A stretch of 64,000 nucleotides of DNA, taken from Roseomonas sp. KE2513 (GTDB lineage Bacteria; Pseudomonadota; Alphaproteobacteria; Acetobacterales; Acetobacteraceae). A model generated the notes under the pieces. The model searched no databases and was not told the origin of the DNA. It saw only the letters and a list, made by a program, of their open reading frames with translations. The DNA lies in NCBI RefSeq assembly GCF_016107305.1, contig NZ_RCVR01000010.1, forward strand, positions 62,001-126,000, read 5' to 3'. Positions 26,777 to 35,790 of this stretch are shown in pieces; position 1 is the first letter of the stretch; the number at the start of each line of letters is the position of its first letter. A program made the position numbers and the translations under genes.

Positions 26777-27948
26777 GCCACGTCCGCCGCCGCCCCGTGC
26801 GGCAGCTCCGTCTCGGGCTCCCCCAATGGCACCCCTTCCAGCGGCACCGCCCAGGCGTCGTAGCCATAGACCCAGTCGCCGTTCCCACCCGCCCGCAGCC
26901 AGTTGTTCCCGCGGGAGCCGATCTGAATCCGTGCCGTGCGCTCCTGCCGCAGTGCCTCGTAGCGGCGCAGCGCCGCCGGCACGTCCTCCCTGCCCGAGAG
27001 GCAGCGCGCCAGCACGATTGCATCCTCCACCGCCTGGCCCGCGCCCTGCGCCATGAAGGGCAGCATCGGGTGGCAGGCATCGCCGAGCAGCGTCACCCGC
27101 CCGCGCGACCAGCTGGGCAGCGGATCGCGCTCGTACAGCGCCGTCTTCAGCACGCTGTCGCAGGCCCCGAGCAGCGCCCGCGCCTCTGGGTGATAATCCG
27201 CATACGCCGCACGTAGTTCCTCAACGCTCCCCGGCAGGGTCCAGCTCTCCTCACGCCAGCTCTCCTGCGGCGTGGTCGCGAAGATGAACACGTCCCGCCC
27301 CGCGCTGATCGGGAAGGTCACGATCTGGCTGGAAGGGTTCGGCCCCCACCACTTGGTGAACTGGTCGAGCCCCGGCAGGTCCAGCCCCGCTCGCGGCACC
27401 ACGGCACGATAGGCGACAACACCCGTGAAGCGCGGTGTCTCCTCTCCGAACAGCGCCGTCCGCACCGCAGAGTGGATGCCATCGGCCCCTACCAGCGCCG
27501 AGACCTCCTCCGCACTCCCGTCCTCGAACAGGACGCGCACTCCTTCCCTGACCTCCTCCAACGAAGCCACCCGCCGCCCCAGCCGCACGCAATCCGCCGG
27601 CAGCGCCGCCTCCAGCGCTACCAGCAGGTCCGCCCGGTGCAGCGTGAGCTGCGGCGCGCCGTATTTCGCCTCCGCCTCGTCCGACATCGGCAGGCGCGAG
27701 GTCTCCTCCCCCGTGTCGTAGGTGCGGCTCACCCGCGCGACCGGCCGCGCGCCGTGTTCCCGCAGCGCCGTGCCAACCCCGATCCCGTCGAGCGCGCGCA
27801 CCGCATTCGGCGTCAGGTTGATGTCGGCCCCAACACGCCCGAAGCGCGCGGCCTGCTCGAACACCACTACTTCGTGCCCCGCTTGCCGCAGGGCGATCGC
27901 GGCCGTCAGACCACCGACCCCGCCGCCGACGATCCCAATTCGTTCCAT
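26773..27948 (-). CDS. FAD-dependent aromatic monooxygenase, NicC-like
   Basis: A 391-residue class A flavin monooxygenase. The N-terminal GxGxxG is IGIVGGGVGGLTAAIALRQ, the middle DG motif is ALVGADGIHSAVRTAL and the second FAD motif is VTLLGDACHPMLPFMAQGAG. Extra features near the end (NWLRAGGNGDWVYGYDAW) match 6-hydroxynicotinate 3-monooxygenase NicC and salicylate hydroxylase relatives better than generic members. It probably hydroxylates (perhaps with decarboxylation) an aromatic or pyridine ring using NAD(P)H and O2. It is followed by a coupled hydrolase and preceded, across a repeat, by an ABC binding protein on the same strand. Confidence 0.88.
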   Translation of the reverse strand: MERIGIVGGGVGGLTAAIALRQAGHEVVVFEQAARFGRVGADINLTPNAVRALDGIGVGTALREHGARPVARVSRTYDTGEETSRLPMSDEAEAKYGAPQLTLHRADLLVALEAALPADCVRLGRRVASLEEVREGVRVLFEDGSAEEVSALVGADGIHSAVRTALFGEETPRFTGVVAYRAVVPRAGLDLPGLDQFTKWWGPNPSSQIVTFPISAGRDVFIFATTPQESWREESWTLPGSVEELRAAYADYHPEARALLGACDSVLKTALYERDPLPSWSRGRVTLLGDACHPMLPFMAQGAGQAVEDAIVLARCLSGREDVPAALRRYEALRQERTARIQIGSRGNNWLRAGGNGDWVYGYDAWAVPLEGVPLGEPETELPHGAAADVA

Positions 27949-28008
27949 GCTTCAACCCTCCGGTCGGATCATCCTTCGGCGGATCGCGGGGAGAAGGAAG
28001 TCCCCGGT

Positions 28009-28271
28009 TTTCCGCTCTTGCGGCCTCGGAGAGGGCGCCGCCCTCTCCGAACCTCTCCCGCCAAGGGCCTGAGGCCCTTGGATCCCCATCTGGCTGCCGC
28101 GGATGCAATGGTTAGGGACCGGCTCTTTCCTGGCCCCCTTTCTGCGTGTGCGGTCGCCTCGGGTCTATGACCCGAGGCGCACCGGACACAAAGCATTCCG
28201 AACTCGAAGAAAAAGATGATGAGAGGGGTCTGGGGAGAGGAAGAACTCCTTCTTTCTCTCCCCAGAGTCAC
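28009..28271 (+). repeat. Dispersed ~260-bp hairpin repeat, copy A
   Basis: One of four related copies. It contains stem I (28026-28036 with 28040-28050, 11 bp perfect), stem II (28061-28069 with 28073-28081, CCAAGGGCC/GGCCCTTGG), stem III (28156-28165 with 28169-28178, GCCTCGGGTC/GACCCGAGGC), a purine tract (GAAGAAAAAGATGATG at about 28206) and an end hairpin with TGGGGAGAGGAAG and CTTTCTCTCCCCA arms. It lies between the binding-protein and monooxygenase genes. I find no protein-coding evidence in it. Confidence 0.9.
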
Positions 28272-28284
28272 AAGATCTGCCCGC

Positions 28285-29310
28285 TCAGAGCATCCGCACC
28301 GCCCGAGGCGGCAGAAACTCGTCCGTATAGGCCATTTCCGGCGTCGGACGGTTCGGCAGCTTGAAGGTCTCCACCGTGGCGTCGATCTGCCGTTTCAGCC
28401 GGTCCGCCTCCACGAAGGAGAGCCCGTGCTGCCGCACCTTGTCCGACAGCATCATCTCGTCGAAGGAGATCTGCTGCCGCTCCGTCTCGATCGCCACGTC
28501 CGTCAGCGGCTCGCGCGCCTTCAGCGCGACGATAGCCTCGTTCGGGTTCTTGTAGGCCCAGATCATCCCCTCGGTCAGCGCACCAACCGCCGCGCGCACC
28601 GCCTCCGGCTTCTCCCGCAGGATTGCCCGCGTGGTGACGATGCCCGAGCCGTAGAAGTCGAGCCCGTGATCCCGGTAGTAGAAGACGCGCTGCTGCGGCC
28701 GGTCCATGCCCAGCGCCTTCAGCGACATGGCGGTGGAGGTGATGAAGCCCGTGATCCCATCGGCGCGCTTCTGCACGAGCATCGGCTCGCGCAGCTCGGG
28801 CGAGACGCTCATCCAGTTGATCGAGCCAAGGTCGATCCCGGCCGCATTCGCGAAGACGGGGAAGATCTGCCGTCCGCCGTCGAATTCGGGCGCCGCCAGC
28901 GTCTTGCCGTTCAGCGCCTTCGGCTCGCGGATCGGCCCATCCGCTCGCACCGTGGCCGAGAGCGGCGAGCGGTCATAGAGCACGCCGACACAGACGAGCC
29001 CGCGGTCCGGGTTCTCCGCCATGAAGCGCAGCTGCGAGGTCAGGTCGCCGAAGCCGATGTCGTAGGTACCGGCCGCGATATCCACGGGCACGCGCCCCGA
29101 GCCGTAGCCGCGGTTGATCGGCATCTCGAGGTTGTACTTGCGGAACAGCCCGCCCCGCTCCGCCGCGACGGCGAAGGAGTAGCCGCCGTGGATTACCCAA
29201 TCGAGGGTGAAGCGCAGCTTGTGCGGCGCCTGCGCCAGGGAAAGCCTCGGCGCCGCCAGCAGTCCGGCGCCGAGGCCCAGCGCCGCGCGCCGGCCAATCG
29301 TCTGACTCAT
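28285..29310 (-). CDS. ABC transporter substrate-binding protein (NMT1/NitT/TauT type)
   Basis: A 341-residue exported solute-binding protein. The N-terminus carries a Tat-like signal (GRRAALGLGAGLLAAPRLSLA). The NMT1/THI5-like domain begins LRFTLDWVIHGGYSFAVAAERGG and includes VPVDIAAGTYDIGFGDLTSQ. Relatives bind nitrate, sulfonates, aromatic acids or pyrimidine precursors. No permease or ATPase gene is next to it in the window. Its placement upstream of a NicC-like monooxygenase suggests uptake of the ring substrate, which is inference. GAGGGCAGAGC precedes the ATG. Confidence 0.85.
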   Translation of the reverse strand: MSQTIGRRAALGLGAGLLAAPRLSLAQAPHKLRFTLDWVIHGGYSFAVAAERGGLFRKYNLEMPINRGYGSGRVPVDIAAGTYDIGFGDLTSQLRFMAENPDRGLVCVGVLYDRSPLSATVRADGPIREPKALNGKTLAAPEFDGGRQIFPVFANAAGIDLGSINWMSVSPELREPMLVQKRADGITGFITSTAMSLKALGMDRPQQRVFYYRDHGLDFYGSGIVTTRAILREKPEAVRAAVGALTEGMIWAYKNPNEAIVALKAREPLTDVAIETERQQISFDEMMLSDKVRQHGLSFVEADRLKRQIDATVETFKLPNRPTPEMAYTDEFLPPRAVRML

Positions 29311-29412
29311 GCTCTGCCCTCAGAGAAGGGGGCGGCCAGCCGCCCCTCGTTTCCGGGTCAGGTTTTGCAAGAACCAAGCCAGGACTGGGCAGCTCAGCCT
29401 GGCCCGTCTGCG

Positions 29413-30063
29413 TCAGGGAAAGGTCACGCTGGAGACGTTGCAGAGGTCCACGGCCCGCCGCTCCTCGGCCGAGCGGTCGTCGTACTCCACGCGGATGTCG
29501 TAGTTGCACTCGCCGGCCGGCAGGCGGATGGCAAAGGTCCCGCCCGGCGCCACTACGGCGTCACCCAGCCGGTCGTCGCCCCAGCTGCTCTGCGAACTCG
29601 GCGAGGCCCGCAGCACCTGGATCGTCTTGCGCGTCCGGTTCACGAGGTTGAAGGAGGGATTGCCTGTGCGCCCCGCCGCCTGCGCGCCTCCCTTGCCGGA
29701 CCCACCGGGCGCGCCGGACCCCTGGCCGAAGACCACCTCGTTCAGCGGGCAGGTATCGATCGCGCGCCGCTCCTCTGACTGCCCGCCATCATAGACCACG
29801 CGAATATCGTTCACGCACTGCCCGCTCGGCAGCCGCACGGGGAAGGAGCGCCCATTGTCGAGCACGTTCTGACCCAGCAGGTCCTGCCCCCAGGAATTCA
29901 CCTGCGCCGAGGAGACGTAGAGTTCCTGGATCGTCCGGCCGGAGCGGTTGACCACGTTGAAGCTCGGATCGCTGTTCTGGGCCCGCACCGGCGGGGCGGC
30001 CAGGCCGCCGACAAGGAGGCCAAGGGCCAGGAGGCCCCGGCGCAGCAAGGCTGACCGCATCAT
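29413..30063 (-). CDS. Exported protein made of two tandem homologous domains, unknown function
   Basis: A 216-residue protein. Start 30063 (GGAGAG upstream) gives a signal peptide after MMRSALLRRG (LLALGLLVGGLAAPPVRA). Two ~80-residue halves are clearly related: PSFNVVNRSGRTIQELYVSS...NSWGQDLLG...FPVRLPSGQC...DIRVVYDGG...EERRAIDTC and PSFNLVNRTRKTIQVLRAS...SSWGDDRLG...FAIRLPAGEC...DIRVEYDDR...EERRAVDLC, joined by a Gly-rich linker. Each half has two Cys that could pair in the periplasm. I recognise no named domain. It lies downstream of glcE but with a separate leader. Confidence 0.75.
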   Translation of the reverse strand: MMRSALLRRGLLALGLLVGGLAAPPVRAQNSDPSFNVVNRSGRTIQELYVSSAQVNSWGQDLLGQNVLDNGRSFPVRLPSGQCVNDIRVVYDGGQSEERRAIDTCPLNEVVFGQGSGAPGGSGKGGAQAAGRTGNPSFNLVNRTRKTIQVLRASPSSQSSWGDDRLGDAVVAPGGTFAIRLPAGECNYDIRVEYDDRSAEERRAVDLCNVSSVTFP

Positions 30064-30182
30064 CTTTATCTCTCCGAGGGTAATGGGATCGATGTTGAAC
30101 CGGCCTTTCGATACGGAACAGGCCAGGAGCCGTGATAATGGCGTGATCGTGTGTGGGGCAGCGCCACGCAAGGCGCCGGCCC

Positions 30183-31382
30183 TCAGCCCCCCGCGCGCAT
30201 CCGCCCCGGGTTCAGCCGCCCGCCCGGATCCAGCGCCGCCTTCACCCGCGCCGAGAGGGCGGCCAACGCCGGCACCTCATCGGGAATCACGGGCACCGAG
30301 ACGCGCATCGGGTCGGGGGCGCGGAAGAGGGTAAAGGTGCCGCCCGCCCGCCGCGCCGTCTCCATTACCGCCTCATGCACCGCCGACGTCGCCGCGCCGG
30401 CCACCCAGACCAGCCCGCCGCCCCAGTCAAGCATCACCCGCGCCCCGATGCTGCGCAGCGCGGCCACCGCCGCGGACGCCCGGGAGGGCCGGACGGAGAG
30501 GCGCCACACGGCCTCCCCCTGCGCCACCGCCAGCGGTGCTGCGTCCCGAACCGCGCGCCACAGCGCCCGTGACTCGTCGCCCTCCAGCACGCGCCCGCCC
30601 GGCAGCGCCGCCCGCAGCCGCTCCATCCGGTAGCGCACGGAGGCCTCCACATCCTCCAGGCGCAGCAGGGCGACGGGCCCCATTACCCCGTTCGCGGAGA
30701 CTCCTTCCGGCAGCATCGCCGCCCCCGTCACGCCGAAAGGGCTCGTCAGCCCGGCGGAGAGTGCCACCACCCCCGCTGCCTCGTCGGCCACCGGCAGCAC
30801 CAGCGTCGCCGTCCGCTCCGGCGCTGGCCCCACCTTCAGCGTCACCTCCGTGATCACCGCCAGCGTCCCGTGACTGCCCGAGAGCAGCTTGCAGAGGTCA
30901 AGTCCCGTGACGTTCTTGTGCACCCGCCCGCCCGAGCGAAGCACCTCGCCCTCCCCGTTCACGAAGCGCAGGCCGAGCACCAGGTCGCGCGTCGCGAAGC
31001 CGGCCACGCGCCGCGGACCCGAGAGGTTGCAGGCCACCACCCCGCCGATGCTGCCCTTCCCGCCCCCGGTGGCGCCCAGCAGCGCGCCGAGGTCCGGCGG
31101 CTCCGCTACGATCCTTTGGCGCCGCTCCGCCAGCGCCGCCTCGATCTCCTCCAGCGGCGTTCCGGCGCGCGCGCTGATGACCATCTCCTCGGGCTTGTAG
31201 AAGGTGATGCCCGAGACGGCGCGCAGCGAGAGCGTCCGCGCCGCCTGCACCGGCCGCAGCATGGCGGCCTTGGTGCCGCGCCCCTCAACCGCCAGCGGCA
31301 CCCCTTCGGCATGGGCCGCGACCACGGCAGCCGAAACCCCGGCCTCGTCGGCCGGCGCGATCCTGGACCCTTCCCCGCTCAT
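30183..31382 (-). CDS. glcE: Glycolate oxidase FAD-binding subunit GlcE
   Basis: A 399-residue FAD_binding_4 protein. The FAD region contains EGRGTKAAML and SIGGVVACNLSGPRRVAGFATRDLVLGLRFVNGEGE, shown in parts. The GRVHKNVTGLDLCKLLSGSHG segment is a GlcE hallmark. The C-terminus ends LDPGGRLNPGRM. With GlcD and the iron-sulfur GlcF it oxidises glycolate to glyoxylate and feeds electrons to the respiratory chain. glcD lies directly upstream on the same strand (112 bases apart). No glcF follows here, which is unusual. The shorter start at 31382 is preferred over the one 17 codons upstream. Confidence 0.88.
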   Translation of the reverse strand: MSGEGSRIAPADEAGVSAAVVAAHAEGVPLAVEGRGTKAAMLRPVQAARTLSLRAVSGITFYKPEEMVISARAGTPLEEIEAALAERRQRIVAEPPDLGALLGATGGGKGSIGGVVACNLSGPRRVAGFATRDLVLGLRFVNGEGEVLRSGGRVHKNVTGLDLCKLLSGSHGTLAVITEVTLKVGPAPERTATLVLPVADEAAGVVALSAGLTSPFGVTGAAMLPEGVSANGVMGPVALLRLEDVEASVRYRMERLRAALPGGRVLEGDESRALWRAVRDAAPLAVAQGEAVWRLSVRPSRASAAVAALRSIGARVMLDWGGGLVWVAGAATSAVHEAVMETARRAGGTFTLFRAPDPMRVSVPVIPDEVPALAALSARVKAALDPGGRLNPGRMRAGG

Positions 31383-31494
31383 CGTATTCCGCCCCCGAAC
31401 CCCGGCCAGGCCGGACCGGCCCGTCCCCGCCACGCAGAGGCCTCGCCCATCGCGCAGCCCGGCGCAAGCCGCGCGCGCGACAACGCGCCCGCCC

Positions 31495-32937
31495 CTAATG
31501 CGCGGGCGGTGCCAGCGCTCCCTCCAGCGGAAACACCTTCGCCGGGTTCAGCAGCCATTCCGGATCGAAGGCCTCCTTCACCCGTCGCTGCTGCTGCAGC
31601 TCCGGCCGGGTGAACTGCACGCCCATCAGGTCGCGCTTCTCCACGCCCACCCCGTGCTCCCCGGTCAGGCAGCCGCCGACCTCCACGCAGAGCTTCAGGA
31701 TGTCCGCCCCAAAGGCCTCGGCCTTGGCGAAGCTCTCTGGGTCGTTTGCGTCGAACATGATCAGCGGATGCAGGTTCCCGTCCCCCGCGTGGAAGACATT
31801 CGCGACGCCCAGCCCGCAGGCCGCGCTCATCTCCCCAATCCGCCGGAGCACATACGGCAGCTCGCTCGTCGGGATGGTGCCGTCCATGCAGAGATAGTCG
31901 GGGCTGATCCGGCCCACGGCCCCGAAGGCGCCCTTGCGGCCCTTCCAGATGGCCATCGACTCCTCGGCGCTCGCCGCAACCCGCATGCTGATGGGGTCGA
32001 AGCGCTCGCAGATCTCGCGGATGCGCCCGAGCAGCGCGTCCTGCTCCTCGCCGCTGCCCTCCACCTCGATGATCAGCATCGCCTCCGCGTCCAGCGGGTA
32101 GCCGGCATGGGCAAAGGCCTCGCAGGCGTGAATGCAGGGCTTGTCCATGAACTCCAGCGCTACGGGGATCACGCCGGAGGCCATGATGGCGTCTACCGCC
32201 GCCCCCGCGACCTCCGTGGAGCGGAAAGCCGCCAGCATCGCCCGCTGCCCCTCCGCGGCGCGCAGGATCCGCACCGTCACCTCGGTGACGAGGCCGAGTT
32301 GTCCCTCGCTGCCCGTGATCAGCCCCAGCCAGTCATAGCCGGCAGCGTCGAGATGCCCGCCGCCCACCTCGATCACCTCACCCTCGATCGTCACGAACTT
32401 CACGCCGAGCAGGTTGTTCGCGGTCACGCCGTATTTCAGGCAGTGCGCCCCGCCCGAGTTCATCATGACGTTCCCGCCGATCATGCAGGCGAGTTGGCTG
32501 GAAGGATCGGGCGCGTAGAAGAACCCCTCCCCCTCCACGGCCTTGGTGATGCCGAGGTTAGTCACCCCCGCCTCCACCACCGCCAGCCGGTCGGGGAAGG
32601 AGACGTCGAGGATCCGGTTCATCCGCATCAACCCGACCACCACGGCATCGGCCAGCGGCAGCGCCCCGCCCGAAAGGCTCGTTCCGGCGCCTCGCGGCAC
32701 CACCCGCACGTCGTTCTCGTGGAGGAAGCGCAGCACGGCCGCGACCTGCTCGGTCGAGGTGGGCAGCACCACCGCCAGCGGCGGCTGCCGGTAGGCCGAG
32801 AGCCCGTCCGTCTCGTAGGGCCGGAGGCGCAGCGTCTCCGCGATCACGCCTTCGCCCGGCACCAGCGCCCTGAGCCCCGCCACGATCTCCTCGCGGCGGG
32901 CGAGCACCTCGGGCTTCGGCGGGGGCAGGGCAATCAT
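31495..32937 (-). CDS. glcD: Glycolate oxidase subunit GlcD (FAD-linked)
   Basis: A 480-residue flavoprotein of the FAD_binding_4/FAD-oxidase_C type. FAD binding: VVPRGAGTSLSGGALPLADA and CMIGGNVMMNSGGAHCLKYG. The C-terminal domain shows NVFHAGDGNLHPLIMFD, GCLTGEHGVGVEK and FDPEWLLNPAKVFP, typical of GlcD. The start at 32937 (AGAGG upstream) matches family length; an upstream extension is unlikely. It pairs with glcE. Glyoxylate made by this enzyme would connect to the nearby glyoxylate-cycle gene aceA. Confidence 0.92.
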   Translation of the reverse strand: MIALPPPKPEVLARREEIVAGLRALVPGEGVIAETLRLRPYETDGLSAYRQPPLAVVLPTSTEQVAAVLRFLHENDVRVVPRGAGTSLSGGALPLADAVVVGLMRMNRILDVSFPDRLAVVEAGVTNLGITKAVEGEGFFYAPDPSSQLACMIGGNVMMNSGGAHCLKYGVTANNLLGVKFVTIEGEVIEVGGGHLDAAGYDWLGLITGSEGQLGLVTEVTVRILRAAEGQRAMLAAFRSTEVAGAAVDAIMASGVIPVALEFMDKPCIHACEAFAHAGYPLDAEAMLIIEVEGSGEEQDALLGRIREICERFDPISMRVAASAEESMAIWKGRKGAFGAVGRISPDYLCMDGTIPTSELPYVLRRIGEMSAACGLGVANVFHAGDGNLHPLIMFDANDPESFAKAEAFGADILKLCVEVGGCLTGEHGVGVEKRDLMGVQFTRPELQQQRRVKEAFDPEWLLNPAKVFPLEGALAPPAH

Positions 32938-33112
32938 GTGCGTGCCTCTTCGTTCTCGGCGCCGGTGTTCCCACGCCTCCAGCCTCAGCAGGTTGGGCGT
33001 CCCGCGCGGTCCCGCAAGCCGGCGCAGAAGCACGAAAATCCGCCGGACGGGTTGTCCGACGGAGGATCGCAATTCGGTAGAACCGCCCGCGGCTGCAGCC
33101 GCGGCGCCCCTC

Positions 33113-33238
33113 TCAGCCCTGGCGGGCCTTCAGGCGGGGGTTCTTCTTGTTGATCACGTACATGCGGCCGCGGCGGCGGACGAGCACGCAGTTCTTGTCG
33201 CGAACCTTGGCAGTCTTGAGCGAGTTGCGGATCTTCAT
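33113..33238 (-). CDS. rpmJ: 50S ribosomal protein L36 (long type)
   Basis: A 41-residue basic protein, [19 protein letters not shown] then [20 protein letters not shown]. It is the long, zinc-free form of L36 (one Cys; lacks the C-x2-C...C...H set). Isolated from the other ribosomal genes, as is usual for this paralogue. The upstream AGGTCAG is a modest Shine-Dalgarno. Confidence 0.95.
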   Translation of the reverse strand: MKIRNSLKTAKVRDKNCVLVRRRGRMYVINKKNPRLKARQG

Positions 33239-33409
33239 GGTCTGACCTGGTCACACGTCGAGGGGCGGGGCGACAAGGCCGTCCCCGAGGGAGGCGGCGG
33301 TATATGGGCAGGGCGGCCATGGGTCAACCGCCCCGCGCGCTTCCGACCACCGTTCAGCCCTCAGAAACCCATTCGCAACAGGATCGTTCCGCCCGCAGGA
33401 GACCGCTCG

Positions 33410-33493
33410 ATGCTGGAACGCCTGATCCTTATCCTCCGCCGCCTCCGCTACAAGCCCGAGCGCCGCTACATGCGCGGCGCCCGAACGCGCTAA
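33410..33493 (+). CDS. Possible very small basic protein
   Basis: A 27-codon frame (MLERLILILRRLRYKPERR...) with AGGAGA seven bases before its ATG. The peptide is an amphipathic, Arg-rich helix. It overlaps the 3' end of the convergent Hsp70 gene by four bases. It could be a real small protein, or chance in GC-rich DNA. Confidence 0.35.
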   Translation: MLERLILILRRLRYKPERRYMRGARTR

Positions 33494-34749
33494 CCCGCCC
33501 CGCGCCCCATCAGAGCCAGCCCTTCGGCCACCGAGACGAACTCGCCGCCGCCGAAGACCCGCTCCTCCCCGAAGCGCCGCGCGAAGATGGTCCGCACCGC
33601 CGGCACGAGGGAGGTTCCGCCCGTGAGGAATACGCGGTCCACGCCCTCCGCCGGCACCCCCGAGTCGAGCAGCGCCGCCTCCACCGCCGCCTCCATCCGC
33701 TTGAGGTCCGGCGCGATCCAGGCCTCGAAATCGGCCCGCTCGATCGGCGCCTCCACTGCGAAGTCCTCGTGCCGGAAGCGCAGCACCGTCCGCTCCTCGG
33801 AGGAGAGCGACGCTTTGGCCGAAGACACTGCACGGTAGAGGGCATAGCCCGCCTCGTCCTCGATCAGCCGGATCAGGTAGCCCAGCTGCTCCGGGTGATC
33901 GGCCGTCCGCGCCACCTCCGCGATCTCGCGCAGCGTCTTCGGACCGCGCATCAGGGGAAGCTGGTGCCAGCGCGCGAAGCTTGCGTACCAGCCGGGCGGG
34001 ATCGGCAGCGGCTTGCCCATCACTCGGTACTCGCCCCCCTTGCCCAAAAGGGGGGAGATCACCCGGTCAATGATCCGCATGTCGAAGGCATCGCCCGCCA
34101 GCCCTACCCCCGCGTGGCCCAGCGCGGTCAAGCGCCGCGAATGGCCGGCCGCGTCTCCTGGCTCGAAGCGCAACACCGAGAAGTCGCTCGTCCCGCCGCC
34201 GAAATCCCCGACGAGCACCGTCTCCGGCCGCTCGATCCCGCCCGCGAAGCGCTGCCCCGCCGCAGCCGGCTCCAGCGCCACCTCCAGCCCGGGCAACCCC
34301 GCGGCGGCGAAGGCGGCCCGCAGCCGGGCCTCGCCGAAATCGTCGTCGGCGCGATCCCCCACGAAGCGCACGGGCCGCCCCACCACCACCCGCGCCCCCG
34401 CCATCTCCGTCCCGAAGGGCGCGAGCAGCTCCTGCAGGAAGAGGGCGATCAGCGCCTCCAGCGTGAAGCGCCGCCCGAGGATGCGCGTCTCCACGAAGCT
34501 CCGCTGCGCCAGGTAGCTCTTCATGGACATCACCAGCCGGCTGGCGAGAGGCTCCTCCAGATAGGCTTCGATCGCCCGCGGCCCCGCCGCGTGCCGCGCC
34601 GCCCCGCCCACCGGGTCGGACCAGAAGCAGAGAACGGAGCGGAACACCTCTCCCGTGTCGTGGCGCAGCGTCACCACCTCTCCGTCCGGGTGCAGGGCGG
34701 TGACGACGCTGTTGGTTGTGCCGAAGTCGATGCCGATGACAGGTCGCAA
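33490..34749 (-). CDS. Hsp70-family (YegD-like) chaperone-type ATPase
   Basis: A 419-residue actin-fold ATPase: GIDFGTTNSVVTALHPDGEV (phosphate 1), VVVGRPVRFVG, LVGDFGGGTSDFSVLRFEPG (phosphate 2) and VFLTGGTSLVPAVRTIFARRF (adenosine). It has only the ATPase half plus a short tail, with no DnaK-like substrate-binding domain, like E. coli YegD. It begins at a TTG codon with GGGGAG upstream. The role is unclear; YegD-type proteins may be stress or assembly factors. Confidence 0.88.
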   Translation of the reverse strand: MRPVIGIDFGTTNSVVTALHPDGEVVTLRHDTGEVFRSVLCFWSDPVGGAARHAAGPRAIEAYLEEPLASRLVMSMKSYLAQRSFVETRILGRRFTLEALIALFLQELLAPFGTEMAGARVVVGRPVRFVGDRADDDFGEARLRAAFAAAGLPGLEVALEPAAAGQRFAGGIERPETVLVGDFGGGTSDFSVLRFEPGDAAGHSRRLTALGHAGVGLAGDAFDMRIIDRVISPLLGKGGEYRVMGKPLPIPPGWYASFARWHQLPLMRGPKTLREIAEVARTADHPEQLGYLIRLIEDEAGYALYRAVSSAKASLSSEERTVLRFRHEDFAVEAPIERADFEAWIAPDLKRMEAAVEAALLDSGVPAEGVDRVFLTGGTSLVPAVRTIFARRFGEERVFGGGEFVSVAEGLALMGRGAG

Positions 34750-34817
34750 GGCCGGGCTCCCCGCCAGGAAAAGGGGGCGGGTTCAAGCCTGTCCGGACGC
34801 CGATGGCAAGGGCGGGT

Positions 34818-35648
34818 TCAGGTCACCAGCGAGTAGATCATCCGCACGGCCGTGATGCCCAGGAACACCGCGAAGGCCCGCTTCAACGCCAACGGCGGGA
34901 TGGTGTGCGCCAGATGCACCCCCCAGGGCGTCGCCAGCATGGAGGTCGGCACGATCAGCAGGCAGCCGATGAGGTTCACGTAGCCGATGCTTGCCGGCGG
35001 CAACAGCGGGTTCCCCCAGCCCGCATAGACGAAGCCGATCGCGGCCGGGATCGAGATCACGATGCCGAAGGCCGAGGCGGTCGCGACGGCCGAGCGGATC
35101 GGCGTGCCGAACAGGTTCAGCAACGGCACGCCGACCGTCCCGCCCCCAATCCCCATCATTGCGGAGACGCCGCCGATGAAGAAGCCGAGCACCTGCCGCA
35201 GGATCCCCTTCGGGAAGCTCTCCCGCAGCCGCGAGTCCACGCCCGTGAAGCCCATGTTGATCGCGACCAGCAGCGCGATCGCGGCGAACACCGCCGTCAG
35301 CGTGGAACCCTTCACCCAGATCGCGATGAGGGTCCCCGCCAGCACGCCCACCACCAAGGAAGGAATCATCGCCTTCAGCAGCGGCACGTCCATCGCCCCC
35401 CGTGCATAGTGCTTGCGCGCCGACTGGATGGAGGTCGGGATGATCGTCGCGAGCGACGTGCCCACCGCCAACTTCATCTGAATGGCCTCGGGGATCGCCA
35501 GGAACGGGAAGACGTTGAACAGCACGGGCACGATCACGATGCCCCCGCCCACCCCCAGCAACCCCGCCAGCGTGCCGGAGACCAGCCCCGTCGCCGCCAT
35601 CACCGCCGCCAGCGCGGCAATCCAGACGGGATCCTGCATATGTTCCAT
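34818..35648 (-). CDS. TauE/SafE sulfite-exporter family permease (type 1)
   Basis: A 276-residue membrane protein with about eight helices. Two inverted family repeats carry the glycine-rich motifs TLAGLLGVGGGIVIVPVL and SAMMGIGGGTVGVPLL. Such proteins export sulfite, sulfoacetate or other organic anions. ATG is preceded by AGGA. It is divergent from a second, distantly related TauE/SafE permease 142 bases away. Confidence 0.88.
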   Translation of the reverse strand: MEHMQDPVWIAALAAVMAATGLVSGTLAGLLGVGGGIVIVPVLFNVFPFLAIPEAIQMKLAVGTSLATIIPTSIQSARKHYARGAMDVPLLKAMIPSLVVGVLAGTLIAIWVKGSTLTAVFAAIALLVAINMGFTGVDSRLRESFPKGILRQVLGFFIGGVSAMMGIGGGTVGVPLLNLFGTPIRSAVATASAFGIVISIPAAIGFVYAGWGNPLLPPASIGYVNLIGCLLIVPTSMLATPWGVHLAHTIPPLALKRAFAVFLGITAVRMIYSLVT

Positions 35649-35790
35649 GGGGGTATCCTGCTCGTCCGCGGGCAGGACCCGGCGGCGCTGATCCGCGGAT
35701 CACGCCGCGTGGCGGAGGCTCTAGGCCCGAACGCCGCCCCTGTCAGGGGGGTGCTTGGCGTGAAGCACGCGCCGGGCGCATCATCTCCGC

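Noticed and set aside
28146-28364. Short coding frames within the dispersed repeats (for example containing LEEKDD)
   Set aside because: The frames differ or shift between repeat copies, while the hairpins are conserved, so they are not genes.
31204-33153. 650-codon plus-strand frame opposite glcD/glcE
   Set aside because: Antisense to well-supported genes; low-complexity His/Arg/Ala composition typical of GC-driven frames.
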